From contig DGSC01000041.1 of assembly GCA_002391275.1 (NCBI GenBank), positions 6,342 to 34,830 on the forward strand: 28,489 bases of DNA, read 5' to 3'. Source of the DNA: Prevotellaceae bacterium UBA4372 (GTDB lineage Bacteria > Bacteroidota > Bacteroidia > Bacteroidales > Bacteroidaceae). Both the position numbers and the translations under genes were made by a program. The notes beneath the pieces are model-generated. The model had not been told where the DNA came from. It did not search any database and worked only from the letters and a program-made list of their open reading frames with translations. Below, piece after piece: positions 1-8,650 of this stretch (positions are counted from its first letter, which is position 1; every line of letters starts with the position of its first letter).

Positions 1-1032
1 TTGAAAATTGTGCAAGCACCGAACTTCCGTGAGTTCCGGGGGCAATTCCGGGCGAAGCCCGGTCGATTTTTCCTTGTTCCTGCCAACACATTCGACAACG
101 TGCGGGGACAATTCCCGATTGGCTTTTTTATATGGCATACAGAACAAAAGGAAACTATCAAGGGGGGGTACGCTGATGTCTATGATAGTAAAGGCAACTT
201 CCTGCAAACCAAGTTCATCACGAGCTATGACAATGAAACAGGTAATATAGTTAAATGGATTATAAGTTTTAATGATGAAAAGGGTCTGCATTTGGGCTAT
301 CAGCATAATCCTAAAAACGATTTTCAACATCAAACACAAGTTTTTGTAGTCAATGAAAAGGCTCAACTCCCGACCCCAAGAGGATGGTGGATTACAGCAA
401 GAAATCTCATTCAACATACTATCTTTTTCTCTGTCCGCCTTTGCATCGAAGCCACGTGGCTGAACGACCGCGACCAATTTCTTTATCCCTACGAAGGTTG
501 GCAGACGGACACGGAGTTTCAGAACAACTGCCTCGTCTATACCCTTTTCCATGGTCAGAACCGCATCAGCGCCGCACACGGAACCAACCACTGGATACCT
601 TTCACCGAGACAGAAGTAAGCGCACAAGAGAAGTTCGAAAGCCACTTCATGAGCGACTACATCGCGGGGCGTTTGCCACAAGAAGCGGCTACGGTCATCG
701 AAGCAGACTTATTCACCGAGGCCGAAGTTGAAACCACTACGCCCCAGCCACTAACGTTCTCACCCGAAGCCGCCGCCGTCATGGACGCAGGCCGTGAACT
801 ATGGCGCTATTATCACAAACAACCCATAGCCGCCTTGCACCCCAACGCTTCATTCTACGACATCCGCCTCCATTTCCAAAGCACCAAGACACTTCCCAGC
901 GGACGCCAACAGATGAACACCGAGAGTAACGACGCAACCTATACCGCCCTCATCACCACCCTGCGCCAGCGCATGAAAGCTTTGGCCCAAGCTATTGAGC
1001 CCAAGGTATACGAGTATGGTTTCCTGAAATAA
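1..1032 (+). CDS. C-terminal part of a DNA N6-adenine methylase-like protein (5' end outside window)
   Basis: The frame is open from the first base, so the gene very likely starts upstream; the TTG at position 1 is probably an internal leucine. The text resembles the C-terminal half of large Bacteroidales N-6 DNA methylase or type IIG-like proteins: an early segment reading FPIGFFIWHT, a middle target-recognition-like stretch, and a conserved tail ending in KVYEYGFLK after a helix starting DAGRELWRYYH. The catalytic NPPY motif is not in the visible part and would lie upstream. If this is right, it methylates adenine in DNA as a restriction-modification or solitary enzyme. A RES-domain gene follows after 27 bases, which hints at a defence neighbourhood. 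The family call rests on remembered similarity of the tail, not on a catalytic motif. Confidence 0.55.
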   Translation: MKIVQAPNFREFRGQFRAKPGRFFLVPANTFDNVRGQFPIGFFIWHTEQKETIKGGYADVYDSKGNFLQTKFITSYDNETGNIVKWIISFNDEKGLHLGYQHNPKNDFQHQTQVFVVNEKAQLPTPRGWWITARNLIQHTIFFSVRLCIEATWLNDRDQFLYPYEGWQTDTEFQNNCLVYTLFHGQNRISAAHGTNHWIPFTETEVSAQEKFESHFMSDYIAGRLPQEAATVIEADLFTEAEVETTTPQPLTFSPEAAAVMDAGRELWRYYHKQPIAALHPNASFYDIRLHFQSTKTLPSGRQQMNTESNDATYTALITTLRQRMKALAQAIEPKVYEYGFLK

Positions 1033-1059
1033 AAAGCTACATTCTTCAAATACTATCAC

Positions 1060-2187
1060 ATGGAAGATGACCGTTTATATGGATTAAGCACATTGATAGA
1101 GAGTGTTATAAAAACCATACAAAAAATAAAAGATTCTCTTTCTTCTTGGGCTGGAGATCAGAGAATTGATGATTTCCTTAAAGCTCTATTTAAGGAGTAT
1201 AATAAAATGCTCTTTGAGTTAAATGTAAATTGTGAGTATGACTTCTTGTCACCCAAACAATTACAAACTATAGAACTTATAGAGCGTCGGATTGTTCAGA
1301 GTCTAAAAGATTATTATAATGGACATTTGTATGGAGCTATTGGAGAGATTGATTTTCTACTACAAGATATCAATTTAATCAATGGATTCAATATCTCAAC
1401 TTTACATGAAAACGACATCTGGTATAGGGGACGTATAAAAGAAGAAGGCATGCGCCTGTATGAAAGAAAAGAGATGTTCCATATTCCTAATCATATGCGT
1501 GAAAAGGTAAATAATCAACGGTTTAGTCTTAATGGATATCCATGTTTGTATTTAGGAAAATCTATATGGGCATGTTGGGAAGAGTTAAATGAGCCACATC
1601 TTGACGACATTTGCTTTTCTGCATTAAAGATAACGAAAGAAATCAAAGTTTTAGATTTGTCTATACCTATAAATGAGATGATTGAAAATAAAACTTCAGA
1701 TGAACTATTGACGTTATTAATCACAATGCCATTAAGTATCGCATGTTCTGTAAAGACACTAAACGAAAAAGCTAATTTTAAATCAGAATATGTAATTCCT
1801 CAGCTTCTAATGGCAAATTTGATAAACTCAGAGTATTTTGAGGGCTTTGTCTTTACATCTACAAAACGGAATCCAGCATTAGAATGGAGCGAGAGTTACT
1901 TGCAGAATGTTGTATTACCAATAGAAGGTGATTTTGATGACGATGGTTTGTGTGTTAACCTAAAGGAGAGATTTTGTATTACAGATTCTATATGCTATAA
2001 ATATGAGTTTCTTAAATCAAGCATCTCTAATATGATACCGGCATCTTCTAAAGAAGTGGAAGCCGCACTAGATGGAGTATTTTGCGGAAAGAAGCATAAA
2101 GAAAAAGATGAGGATATGTATCCAAGAGCTTTGTTTGGACAAATGGAGGATTTATTGAAAAAGAAAGAATTCTTACAGATTAACTGA
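1060..2187 (+). CDS. RES-domain protein with helical N-terminal extension
   Basis: 375 residues. The second half reads as a RES domain: WYRGR (R123, R125), R154 followed by FSLNGYPCLYLGKS (Y164), then the acidic pair E174/E175 in ACWEEL. These fit the Arg/Tyr/Glu pocket of RES toxins, which degrade NAD+ by phosphorolysis or hydrolysis. The first ~118 residues look all-helical and resemble the HEPN-like N-terminal domains fused to some RES proteins, although no clear R-x4-6-H motif is visible. The protein is about twice the length of simple toxin-antitoxin RES proteins, and no Xre-type antitoxin gene lies beside it. Instead a membrane protein gene starts 9 bases after its stop, so the two probably form one unit. 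Base composition is clearly AT-richer than the genes after 3040, consistent with transfer. RES call fairly sure; biological role inferred. Confidence 0.72.
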   Translation: MEDDRLYGLSTLIESVIKTIQKIKDSLSSWAGDQRIDDFLKALFKEYNKMLFELNVNCEYDFLSPKQLQTIELIERRIVQSLKDYYNGHLYGAIGEIDFLLQDINLINGFNISTLHENDIWYRGRIKEEGMRLYERKEMFHIPNHMREKVNNQRFSLNGYPCLYLGKSIWACWEELNEPHLDDICFSALKITKEIKVLDLSIPINEMIENKTSDELLTLLITMPLSIACSVKTLNEKANFKSEYVIPQLLMANLINSEYFEGFVFTSTKRNPALEWSESYLQNVVLPIEGDFDDDGLCVNLKERFCITDSICYKYEFLKSSISNMIPASSKEVEAALDGVFCGKKHKEKDEDMYPRALFGQMEDLLKKKEFLQIN

Positions 2188-2196
2188 AGAAGGAAT

Positions 2197-2820
2197 ATGA
2201 AACGTTTTAAATTATTTACATATATAGCAACGGCTTTATGTTCATTCTTTGTCATAGGCTTCTATTTCTGGAATTTTCACGGTGATTTAAGTTGTCAATT
2301 AAAGGACTGGAGTGATTTTGGCACCTATATTAGCGGAATATTGACACCTTTGTTAGCCATAATTAATATTGTCGTCCTAGTCGAATTGACCATAGCAATC
2401 TCAAAGATAGACAGTAGTCGTTCGAAAACAGAAATAAAAGCACAGAAAGATTTGCTTCTCATACAAATGAGAAGACAGTCTATTGAATCTTTCTGTCAAG
2501 TCTTGAATCAATATTTTGATAATAAGTATTTGAAAGAAGATCGAGGAAAAGCCACGTCCTTTGCTTCTGAATATTTAAAACGTTTTCTTGATATTGATTA
2601 TAAATACTTTGACTTTGGTAAAAGCGAAATCGTTAGACATAAAATATGTTCTTTAAAACTAGCGATTGATATGGTACATAGTGATATAGAAATAGGAAAT
2701 GGTTTGAACAGTGAGAAGTACCTACATGCCTTAACCATCAAGGATGAGATTGTCGGTGATTTACAAGCGAATGTGCTCGATATCATAAACAAAATTGATT
2801 CCGAAGGCAAACCATTCTAA
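2197..2820 (+). CDS. Two-TM membrane protein resembling putative phage abortive infection proteins
   Basis: 207 residues. Two hydrophobic helices are visible, about residues 6-25 and 43-67, separated by a short loop containing DWSDFGTYISG. A charged helical region follows (residues 69-207) and should face the cytoplasm. The W/F-D-FGxxxSGxLxP pattern between the helices resembles the family annotated as putative phage abortive infection protein (putAbiC). It starts 9 bases after the RES gene and shares its low G+C content, so co-transcription is likely. It may act as a membrane effector or sensor with the RES protein, which is inference from context. The C-terminal half shows no motif I recognise. 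An ordinary small membrane protein of unknown role is the alternative. Confidence 0.5.
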   Translation: MKRFKLFTYIATALCSFFVIGFYFWNFHGDLSCQLKDWSDFGTYISGILTPLLAIINIVVLVELTIAISKIDSSRSKTEIKAQKDLLLIQMRRQSIESFCQVLNQYFDNKYLKEDRGKATSFASEYLKRFLDIDYKYFDFGKSEIVRHKICSLKLAIDMVHSDIEIGNGLNSEKYLHALTIKDEIVGDLQANVLDIINKIDSEGKPF

Positions 2821-2950
2821 ATAGTCATATGATATAAGACTAACTCTATAAACATCCATGAGGTAAGATGTAAGAAGTTAAAAATATGATGTATGAAGTA
2901 TGAGGTTAGAGGTAAGAAGTAACAAACAATAACAACAGTAACAAAACAAT

Positions 2951-2987
2951 TATGGTTAATGGTTAATGGTTCAAGGTTAAGGGTTAT
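2951..2987 (+). repeat. Short degenerate GGTTAA tandem repeat
   Basis: The intergenic stretch before the Fic gene contains four to five imperfect copies of a 7-base unit like GGTTAAT. Just upstream (2862-2935) is a purine-rich run with repeated GTAAGA/GAGGT words. The sequence gives no sign that it is transcribed or bound. Confidence 0.45.
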
Positions 2988-3039
2988 AGAACAATAGAAT
3001 AGAAATCGAGAACGTTATAGAAATAAAGTAAGACGAGAT

Positions 3040-4083
3040 ATGACACAGGAGAATAAAGACTTATTGATGAAGTTGCTCCAACAGCATAAGGCGTTGGGCG
3101 TCTCTGATCAGATAGACTTCGACAAGTTCTATCTCTACTCCATCATCACGCACTCTACAGCCATCGAGGGCAGTACGGTGACTGAGGTTGAGGCGCAACT
3201 GCTGTTCGACGAAGGCATCACCAGCAGCAAGCGAACCATGTTGGAGCAGCAGATGAACCTCGACCTGAAAGTGGCTTACGACTACGGACGTGAGTGGATT
3301 AAGCAACACGAACCCATTACCGTTGACTGGCTCGTATTGTTGGCATCGAAGGTGATGGCTCGTACAGGCAGCGAGTATCACTCGATAGGTGGTGATTTCT
3401 CTGCGGCTAAGGGTGAGTTGCGCAAACTGAATGTGACTGCCGGCACGGGTGGAAAGTCATATCTGGCATATCAGAAGGTGCCTGCACGTTTGGCTGCGTT
3501 CTGCGAGGAACTTAATCAACGCCGAAAAGCCATTGATCCAACTGACGTAGCCGCTGTCTATGACCTCAGCTTCTGGGCGCACTTTGAGCTCGTGACTATC
3601 CATCCTTGGGCTGATGGTAACGGGCGTACCTGTCGATTGCTGATGAACCTTCTGCAATGGGAGTTTGATGTGTTGCCGACTAAGGTACTCAAAGAGGATA
3701 AGGCAGAATATATCCAGGCGCTGATAGACACTCGCGAGAGTGAAGACCTCAATGTCTTTCTTAACTGCATGGCTCGCCATCATTGCCAACACCTGCAGAC
3801 AGATATCGACCAATTCATAAAGTCTGTGGCATCAGATTTGGTCGATAAACAAGATCTGAAGCGGAAAATGGTCGATAAATGGTCAATCAAACCCTCTTTG
3901 GCAGAGAAAATGGTCGATATTATGGAATACGTGGCCGATAAAGACCAGATAACGACAGAGGCAATCGTTAGTCATTTCGGTTTCAATCCCACTACTGCCA
4001 AGCGTTACCTTCGCCAGCTCACAGAGTTCGGTTACTTGGAGGCTCATGGCGGGAATAAGAATAGGATGTATACGAAGAAATGA
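3040..4083 (+). CDS. Fic-domain protein with N-terminal inhibitory motif and C-terminal winged helix
   Basis: 347 residues. The Fic core motif HPWADGNGR is at residues 188-196, with the catalytic H188 and the phosphate-binding loop intact, so AMP or another NMP transfer to a protein hydroxyl is predicted. The inhibitory helix motif [S/T]xxxE[G/N] is present as STAIEG at residues 39-44, in the N-terminal half, which marks a self-inhibited class II enzyme in which the helix glutamate blocks the ATP gamma-phosphate. Residues ~285-347 form a winged-helix-like DNA-binding tail (TTAKRYLRQLTEFGYL), common in Fic proteins of this group. The target cannot be read from sequence. The gene stands alone, with about 220 bases before it and 170 after, so no separate antitoxin is needed or seen. 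The Fic call is secure. Confidence 0.9.
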   Translation: MTQENKDLLMKLLQQHKALGVSDQIDFDKFYLYSIITHSTAIEGSTVTEVEAQLLFDEGITSSKRTMLEQQMNLDLKVAYDYGREWIKQHEPITVDWLVLLASKVMARTGSEYHSIGGDFSAAKGELRKLNVTAGTGGKSYLAYQKVPARLAAFCEELNQRRKAIDPTDVAAVYDLSFWAHFELVTIHPWADGNGRTCRLLMNLLQWEFDVLPTKVLKEDKAEYIQALIDTRESEDLNVFLNCMARHHCQHLQTDIDQFIKSVASDLVDKQDLKRKMVDKWSIKPSLAEKMVDIMEYVADKDQITTEAIVSHFGFNPTTAKRYLRQLTEFGYLEAHGGNKNRMYTKK

Positions 4084-4255
4084 TTATTTGCTTACTCTAG
4101 GTAGGGTGTAGGCATACTCTACCCATACTCTAAGCTGCTTCTAAGTTTACTCATAAGTATGGCAACAGTATGGCAAGAGTGAGTCGTCTTGGTGGCAATA
4201 TATATATGACTAACTCAATAAACAAACTTTATAAGGACTGATAAATTTAAGCACT

Positions 4256-5680
4256 ATGACTACAAGAAATCTTTTACTCAGCCTGCTCTTCGTGAGTGGT
4301 AGCACTTACGTGGCAGCCCAGAAGACTGCTGGCGGCGGCATCTCACAGCAGATGCTCTCGACCATCGAGAAGGCACAACCTAACAACGGAAGCAATGCAG
4401 CCTACCGCGCGCTGTCCAATGCTATCGCCGTCAACGCTATCGACGACATTGCCAAGAACCGCAAGAATGCAGGCCCCTTCGACACGCAGTTCAGCGTGGA
4501 GACGCCTAAGCAGAGCATCACCGACCAGAAGTCGAGCGGCCGCTGCTGGATGTTCTCGGCCATGAACGTCCTGCGTGCCGACTTCGCCCGCCAGCACGAT
4601 GACTCGCTCACTGTAGAGCTGTCGCAGGACTACCTCTTCTTCTTCGACCAGTTGGAGAAGGCCAACCTGATGCTGCAAGGCGTCATCGACTGTGCCAAGG
4701 AACCGATGGAAAGCGAGCGCGTGCGTTTCTTCTTCCACTCCCCTATAGGCGATGGCGGCACCTACTGCGGCCTCGTAGACCTTGCACCCAAGTATGGTCT
4801 GGTGCCGGCCGAAGTGGTTCCCGAGACTTACTCTGCCGAGAACACGTCGAAGATGCGGCAGCTCATCACGTCAAAGCTGCGCGAATACGGCCTTGAACTA
4901 CGTCGCATGGTGGCCGACAAGAAGAAAACAGATGCCATCGCCAAACGTAAGACCGAGATGCTCGGTGAGGTGTACCGCATGCTCACGCTGACCCTCGGCG
5001 AGCCCGTCAAGGAGTTCGACTACGCCTTCAAGGATAAGAACGGCAAGACGCGCACGGCCGTGAAGCACTACACGCCGCAGTCGTTCTACGCCGAACTCAT
5101 GGGCGGCCGCCAGCTCGAAGGCTCATTCATCATGGTGATGAACGACCCGCGCCGCGAATATCATAAGACCTATGAGGTGGAATGGGACCGCCACAGCTAC
5201 GACGGCACCAACTGGAAGTACCTGAACCTGCCGATGGAAGACATCGAGGCGCTGGCCATTGCCCAGCTGAAGGACGGCCGCAAGCTCTACAGCAGTTACG
5301 ACGTAGGCAAGCAGCTCGACCGCAAGCGCGGCTATGCCGACACGGAGAACTTCGACTACGCCTCGCTCATGGCCACGACGTTCTCCATGAACAAGGCCGA
5401 CCGCATCGCCACCTTCGACAGCGGCTCGACGCACGCCATGACGCTCACGGCCGTAGACCTCGACGCCGAGGGCAAGCCTCTAAAGTGGAAAGTGGAGAAT
5501 TCGTGGGGCGCCTCGTGGGGACAGAGCGGCTACCTCATCATGTCGGCCCGTTGGTTCCGCGAATATATGTTCCGCCTCGTTGTCGACAAGCAATACGTAT
5601 CCGAAAAACTGCTGAAGGAATACGAGCAGAAGCCTACGATGGTGATGCCCGAAGACCCGTTGTTCCAAGTCTCGGATTAA
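4256..5680 (+). CDS. pepC: Secreted C1B cysteine peptidase (aminopeptidase C / bleomycin hydrolase family)
   Basis: 474 residues. A signal peptide is visible (TRNLLLSLLFVSGSTYVAAQ), with likely cleavage just before the Gln typical of Bacteroidetes exports, so the enzyme acts in the periplasm or outside rather than in the cytosol like classical PepC. The papain-like triad is present: C97 in SSGRCWMFS, H393 in STHAMTL and N415 in VENSWG, matching bleomycin hydrolases in order and spacing. Expected activity is removal of N-terminal amino acids from peptides. The gene is G+C-rich relative to its surroundings and has no obvious operon partner: 170 bases of repeat-rich DNA precede it and repeats follow. 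Family call is firm; the gene symbol is by homology only. Confidence 0.9.
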   Translation: MTTRNLLLSLLFVSGSTYVAAQKTAGGGISQQMLSTIEKAQPNNGSNAAYRALSNAIAVNAIDDIAKNRKNAGPFDTQFSVETPKQSITDQKSSGRCWMFSAMNVLRADFARQHDDSLTVELSQDYLFFFDQLEKANLMLQGVIDCAKEPMESERVRFFFHSPIGDGGTYCGLVDLAPKYGLVPAEVVPETYSAENTSKMRQLITSKLREYGLELRRMVADKKKTDAIAKRKTEMLGEVYRMLTLTLGEPVKEFDYAFKDKNGKTRTAVKHYTPQSFYAELMGGRQLEGSFIMVMNDPRREYHKTYEVEWDRHSYDGTNWKYLNLPMEDIEALAIAQLKDGRKLYSSYDVGKQLDRKRGYADTENFDYASLMATTFSMNKADRIATFDSGSTHAMTLTAVDLDAEGKPLKWKVENSWGASWGQSGYLIMSARWFREYMFRLVVDKQYVSEKLLKEYEQKPTMVMPEDPLFQVSD

Positions 5681-5858
5681 TGACAAGCTACAAATAACTA
5701 ATGACAAGTTACGAATGATGAATGACTAATGACGAATGCAAGTAACTTCCTGCGTGGAAAGGTAAATTGTTGATTCGTCATTACGAGCGGAGCGAAATTG
5801 ATTATTGGTCATTCCTCCCGTTCCTTTATTCTTCATCAATAATAATGAATTGCGAAAT
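5681..5858 (+). repeat. Intergenic repeats of the 'AATGACGAATG' type
   Basis: The gap contains many related words on both strands: AATGACAAGTTACGAATGATGAATGAC-like units at 5691-5740 and their reverse-type forms (GATTCGTCATTACG, GGTCATTCC) at 5772-5815. The same words recur at 7040-7080 and, strikingly, inside the glycosyltransferase gene. It looks like a spread intergenic repeat family rather than a promoter. Confidence 0.55.
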
Positions 5859-6992
5859 ATGAATTCAAAAAACCGTCTTGAGTGGTTAGATGCCCTGCGA
5901 GGGTTTACGATGATTCTCGTGGTGCTCAACCACACCTATGGTTTTGGCTTCGACACGAACACGAAATACTCGATGTTCATGTCCCTATGTCTCTTGTTCC
6001 GGATGCCCCTCTTTTTCTTTATCAGCGGGTTTCTGGCATACAAGGCAAGCTTCTCGTGGACAGCAGCCGACACGGGTGCACTCGTCAAGAAGAAGCTTCG
6101 GGTGCAGATTATTCCTACACTCGTTTTCATGACAGCCGAGATAGCCCTAACGGCCAAACACTTCTGGGCGCGGATGGGCGAAGCATGGGAAAGCCCCACA
6201 AAGGGTGGCTACTGGTTCACCTTGGTCTTGCTGGAGATGTTCCTTGTGTATTATGCGATTTGTTGGATAGCAGCCCTTGCGGCGCCCTCTCAAGGAGGGG
6301 CATCCGATTCCGACAGCAGGTCTGAGGATCTGCCCGCCTCCCCTCGGAGAGGAAGGGAGGGGACGCTCCTTCTCATTGTCTTCCTTCTCTCGCTCTTCGC
6401 CTACGCCACACTCTACATGCCGCGATGGTTCACTTGGCGCACGCTACCCTTCTTCCGCTACACCAGCATCACGGAGCTGGCCCGATACATGCAGTTCTTC
6501 CTCCTCGGTAACTTCGTACACCGCTACTGGGGACAATTTCAGAAACTCATCGACAGCAAATGGTTGTTGCCATTGCTCATAGCCATAGCCTTCCTCGGTG
6601 CGGGCGACTACCTCAAATGGCATAACCTCCGGATGGAATGGGCCAATCTGCCGCGTACGCTGGCCATGTATGCCTTCGTCATCATCATCGTAGCAACTTT
6701 CAGGCACTACTCCGCTACGTTCTCAAAGGAGAACCGGGTAGGCCGTGCGCTGCAATTCATTGGCGTCCGTACGCTTGACATCTACCTCATTCACTATTTC
6801 TTCATCCCTAAGCTGCCCGATGTCGGCGTATGGTTCAAGGCTCACCCCGAGAACTTCATCCTCGAAGGCACCATCGCCCTCATCCTGGCCCTGCTCGTTA
6901 TAGCATTCGCCATACTAACAAGTCAGGTGCTCCGCGTAAGTCCCTTCCTCAAGAAGTGGCTCTTCGGAAGAGAAAGCAGGAATGAGAAATGA
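5859..6992 (+). CDS. Acyltransferase family 3 integral membrane protein
   Basis: 377 residues from the ATG at 5859. This start puts the family's opening motif RLEWLDALRGF, with VVLNH at the end of the first helix, directly at the N-terminus. An ATG 54 bases upstream would add residues read from intergenic repeat DNA, so I reject it. About ten transmembrane segments follow, as in OafA/NolL-type enzymes that move acetyl or other acyl groups onto sugars of surface polysaccharides. Residues ~140-168 are a hydrophilic, Ser/Arg/Gly-rich insert encoded by DNA that looks like an intergenic G/C-rich palindromic repeat; it falls in a loop, so the protein may tolerate it. A glycosyltransferase gene follows 136 bases later, consistent with a cell-surface glycan role. 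Substrate unknown. Confidence 0.82.
   Translation: MNSKNRLEWLDALRGFTMILVVLNHTYGFGFDTNTKYSMFMSLCLLFRMPLFFFISGFLAYKASFSWTAADTGALVKKKLRVQIIPTLVFMTAEIALTAKHFWARMGEAWESPTKGGYWFTLVLLEMFLVYYAICWIAALAAPSQGGASDSDSRSEDLPASPRRGREGTLLLIVFLLSLFAYATLYMPRWFTWRTLPFFRYTSITELARYMQFFLLGNFVHRYWGQFQKLIDSKWLLPLLIAIAFLGAGDYLKWHNLRMEWANLPRTLAMYAFVIIIVATFRHYSATFSKENRVGRALQFIGVRTLDIYLIHYFFIPKLPDVGVWFKAHPENFILEGTIALILALLVIAFAILTSQVLRVSPFLKKWLFGRESRNEK
6278..6362 (+). repeat. Intergenic-type palindromic repeat inside the acyltransferase gene
   Basis: This part of the coding sequence contains CCCTCTCAAGGAGGGG and further on CTCCCCTCGGAGAGG-AAGGGAGGGG, self-complementary words of the kind usually found between genes in Bacteroidales. 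It keeps the frame open and encodes a low-complexity hydrophilic loop of about 28 residues. Confidence 0.5.
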
Positions 6993-7128
6993 AGAATATC
7001 TCACCGCTCGTCATGGAGAGTCAAAGTTTCCTTTCAAGCCAGGAGTAACTTTCATTCGTCAATCGTCATTCATAACTCGTAACTTATCAGCAGGAACCTA
7101 ATTTCTCACCAATCGTTAATAGACAGCC

Positions 7129-8265
7129 ATGCCATCCCCCGTTGCACTCTTCGTCTACAACCGCGCCGACAACACGCGCAGGACTATAGAAGCCTTACTG
7201 GCCAACACCCTCGCTACGCAGACCGATCTCTATGTCTTCTCAGACGGCGGGCGCGACGAAGAGTCGTGGCGAGCCGTGCGCGAAGTACGAACCTTGCTGC
7301 ATGAAGTGGAGGCCGAAGTTTCGCGTACGCGAACATTAAATAGTATTACTATAGTAGAGCGCCCTACCAACTACTATCTCGAGCGCAACATCATTGAGGG
7401 CATAAACCAGGTCTTTGAGCAACACGACACCATCATCGTCCTCGAAGACGACATCGTCACAGCTCCACATTTCCTCCAGTTCATGAACGATGCCTTCCGC
7501 CTTTACAAAGATGACAAGCGCGTGATGCACGTGAGCGGCTTCACGAGGATAGAGCCTCGCCCAGCTCGGAATGAAGAACCAAGAAGAATGAAGGACGAAG
7601 AATCTCGCTTTGCAGGGAATGAAGAATACGAGTCTTCTTCAAGTTCTGAAGGTGAAACTCATTCATCATTCGCCATTCGTCATTCATCACAACAAGAAGG
7701 CGAAACCGAGATGCTTCATTCTTCATTCTACTTCTCTCCTTTCATGGCTGGATGGGGCTGGGGAACATGGCGCGACCGATGGAACGGGCATTTTTTGCAC
7801 TTTGGCTCGCGGGAAGAGGCACTTAAGGGTCTTACGCCAAGCAACCGCGAAGCCATAGAGTATGGGGGCGTCTTCCCTTGCCTGAAGGACCTTGACCGCA
7901 GCCCCATACCCTGGGACATCTGTTGGAGTATAGCTATTCGTCAGTGTGGTGGCCTTTGCCTCTACCCCACGCACACCCTTGTGCGCAACATAGGACTCAC
8001 GGGTGGCACACACTATGGCTTAACAGACCTTCAATTTTCTCTTTTTAAATTCCACTTCTCTCTTAATCTGAGTCGCCTTTTGTGGCACTACGACTACGAC
8101 CGCGAACCCTACGAAGGAAAGATAGAAGTAGTCTATGAAGAGCCCGCCGTCAGCCAACAGATAGAAGCACAGATGCACGAGGCCCTCACCGATTGGGGTA
8201 TACGCTACACATGGCTTGGCCGCGTCCTCCGGTTCCTCTACCAGCGGATAAAGGGCCGCCGCTAA
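7129..8265 (+). CDS. GT-A type glycosyltransferase (GT2/GNT-I-like) with a repeat-derived insert
   Basis: 378 residues. It opens with PVALFVYNRADNTRRTIEAL, the usual first strand and helix of this glycosyltransferase group, followed by VFSDGG and the acidic metal/nucleotide-sugar motif LEDD at residues 105-108. A conserved block FYFSPFMAGWGWGTWRDRW and a late block IPWDICWS follow, which fit 'hemolysin-like' GT proteins of Bacteroidetes that transfer sugars using nucleotide sugars at the cytoplasmic face. Residues ~144-199 interrupt the fold between VSGF and FYFSPF with a Glu/Ser/Arg-rich stretch that other members should lack; its DNA consists of CATTCATCATTCGCCATTCG-like intergenic repeat words. 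The insert keeps the frame, so the enzyme may still work, but this is untested. Donor and acceptor sugars cannot be read. Confidence 0.8.
   Translation: MPSPVALFVYNRADNTRRTIEALLANTLATQTDLYVFSDGGRDEESWRAVREVRTLLHEVEAEVSRTRTLNSITIVERPTNYYLERNIIEGINQVFEQHDTIIVLEDDIVTAPHFLQFMNDAFRLYKDDKRVMHVSGFTRIEPRPARNEEPRRMKDEESRFAGNEEYESSSSSEGETHSSFAIRHSSQQEGETEMLHSSFYFSPFMAGWGWGTWRDRWNGHFLHFGSREEALKGLTPSNREAIEYGGVFPCLKDLDRSPIPWDICWSIAIRQCGGLCLYPTHTLVRNIGLTGGTHYGLTDLQFSLFKFHFSLNLSRLLWHYDYDREPYEGKIEVVYEEPAVSQQIEAQMHEALTDWGIRYTWLGRVLRFLYQRIKGRR
7560..7727 (+). repeat. Intergenic 'ATTCATCATTCG' repeat cluster within the glycosyltransferase gene
   Basis: Purine-rich words such as AATGAAGAA and AATGAAGGACGAAG are followed by their opposite-strand counterparts CATTCATCATTCGCC, CATTCGTCATTCATC and CTTCATTCTTCATTC. 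The same words fill the gap at 5691-5850. The length is compatible with an in-frame insertion of about 56 codons. Confidence 0.6.
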
Positions 8266-8650
8266 ATTTTCACCGCCTACGCTACTCTCTCTGCCAATCC
8301 AGAGTCTCTAAGAAAACCTTTCTCTTTTATCAGCCTTCTTATTTCATCTTTCACCGTTTCTTTTCTTACCTCCTCTGCAACGAAAGGTGACACTTCTGCA
8401 CGCGCTCATGCGGACCAACTCTTTCATGTCCCAAAATCCCTTTTCACCCTTCACTCTACTTTCTTTAGCCGACTCGGCCGACCTACATCGCAAGCGCAAG
8501 TCCGCCCATACACACCTTCTTGATTAGGTTGCCGCGTTAAATAATCATAAAAGTTGAGCATTGTTGAAGTGTTTGTTGCATAAAAAAGATAAGTTTGTAA
8601 AAGAAAGCAAAAAAGATATCTTTTGTTGATCTTTTATATAATAGATTGTT
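8266..8650. other. Gene-free 385-base stretch before rnr
   Basis: The plus strand is strongly pyrimidine-rich from 8270 to 8515 (many CTTTC, TTTCACC words) and then AT-rich from 8530. No convincing ORF or hairpin is visible. The promoter of the following RNase R gene probably lies in the last 90 bases. Confidence 0.5.
8590..8597 (+). promoter_or_regulatory. Bacteroidetes -7 promoter element for rnr
   Basis: TAAGTTTG matches the TAnnTTTG consensus of the primary sigma factor in Bacteroidetes. A good -33 TTTG at the usual spacing is not clear; TTG-rich words lie at 8561-8575. Transcription would begin near 8602, about 50 bases before the rnr start. Confidence 0.5.
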
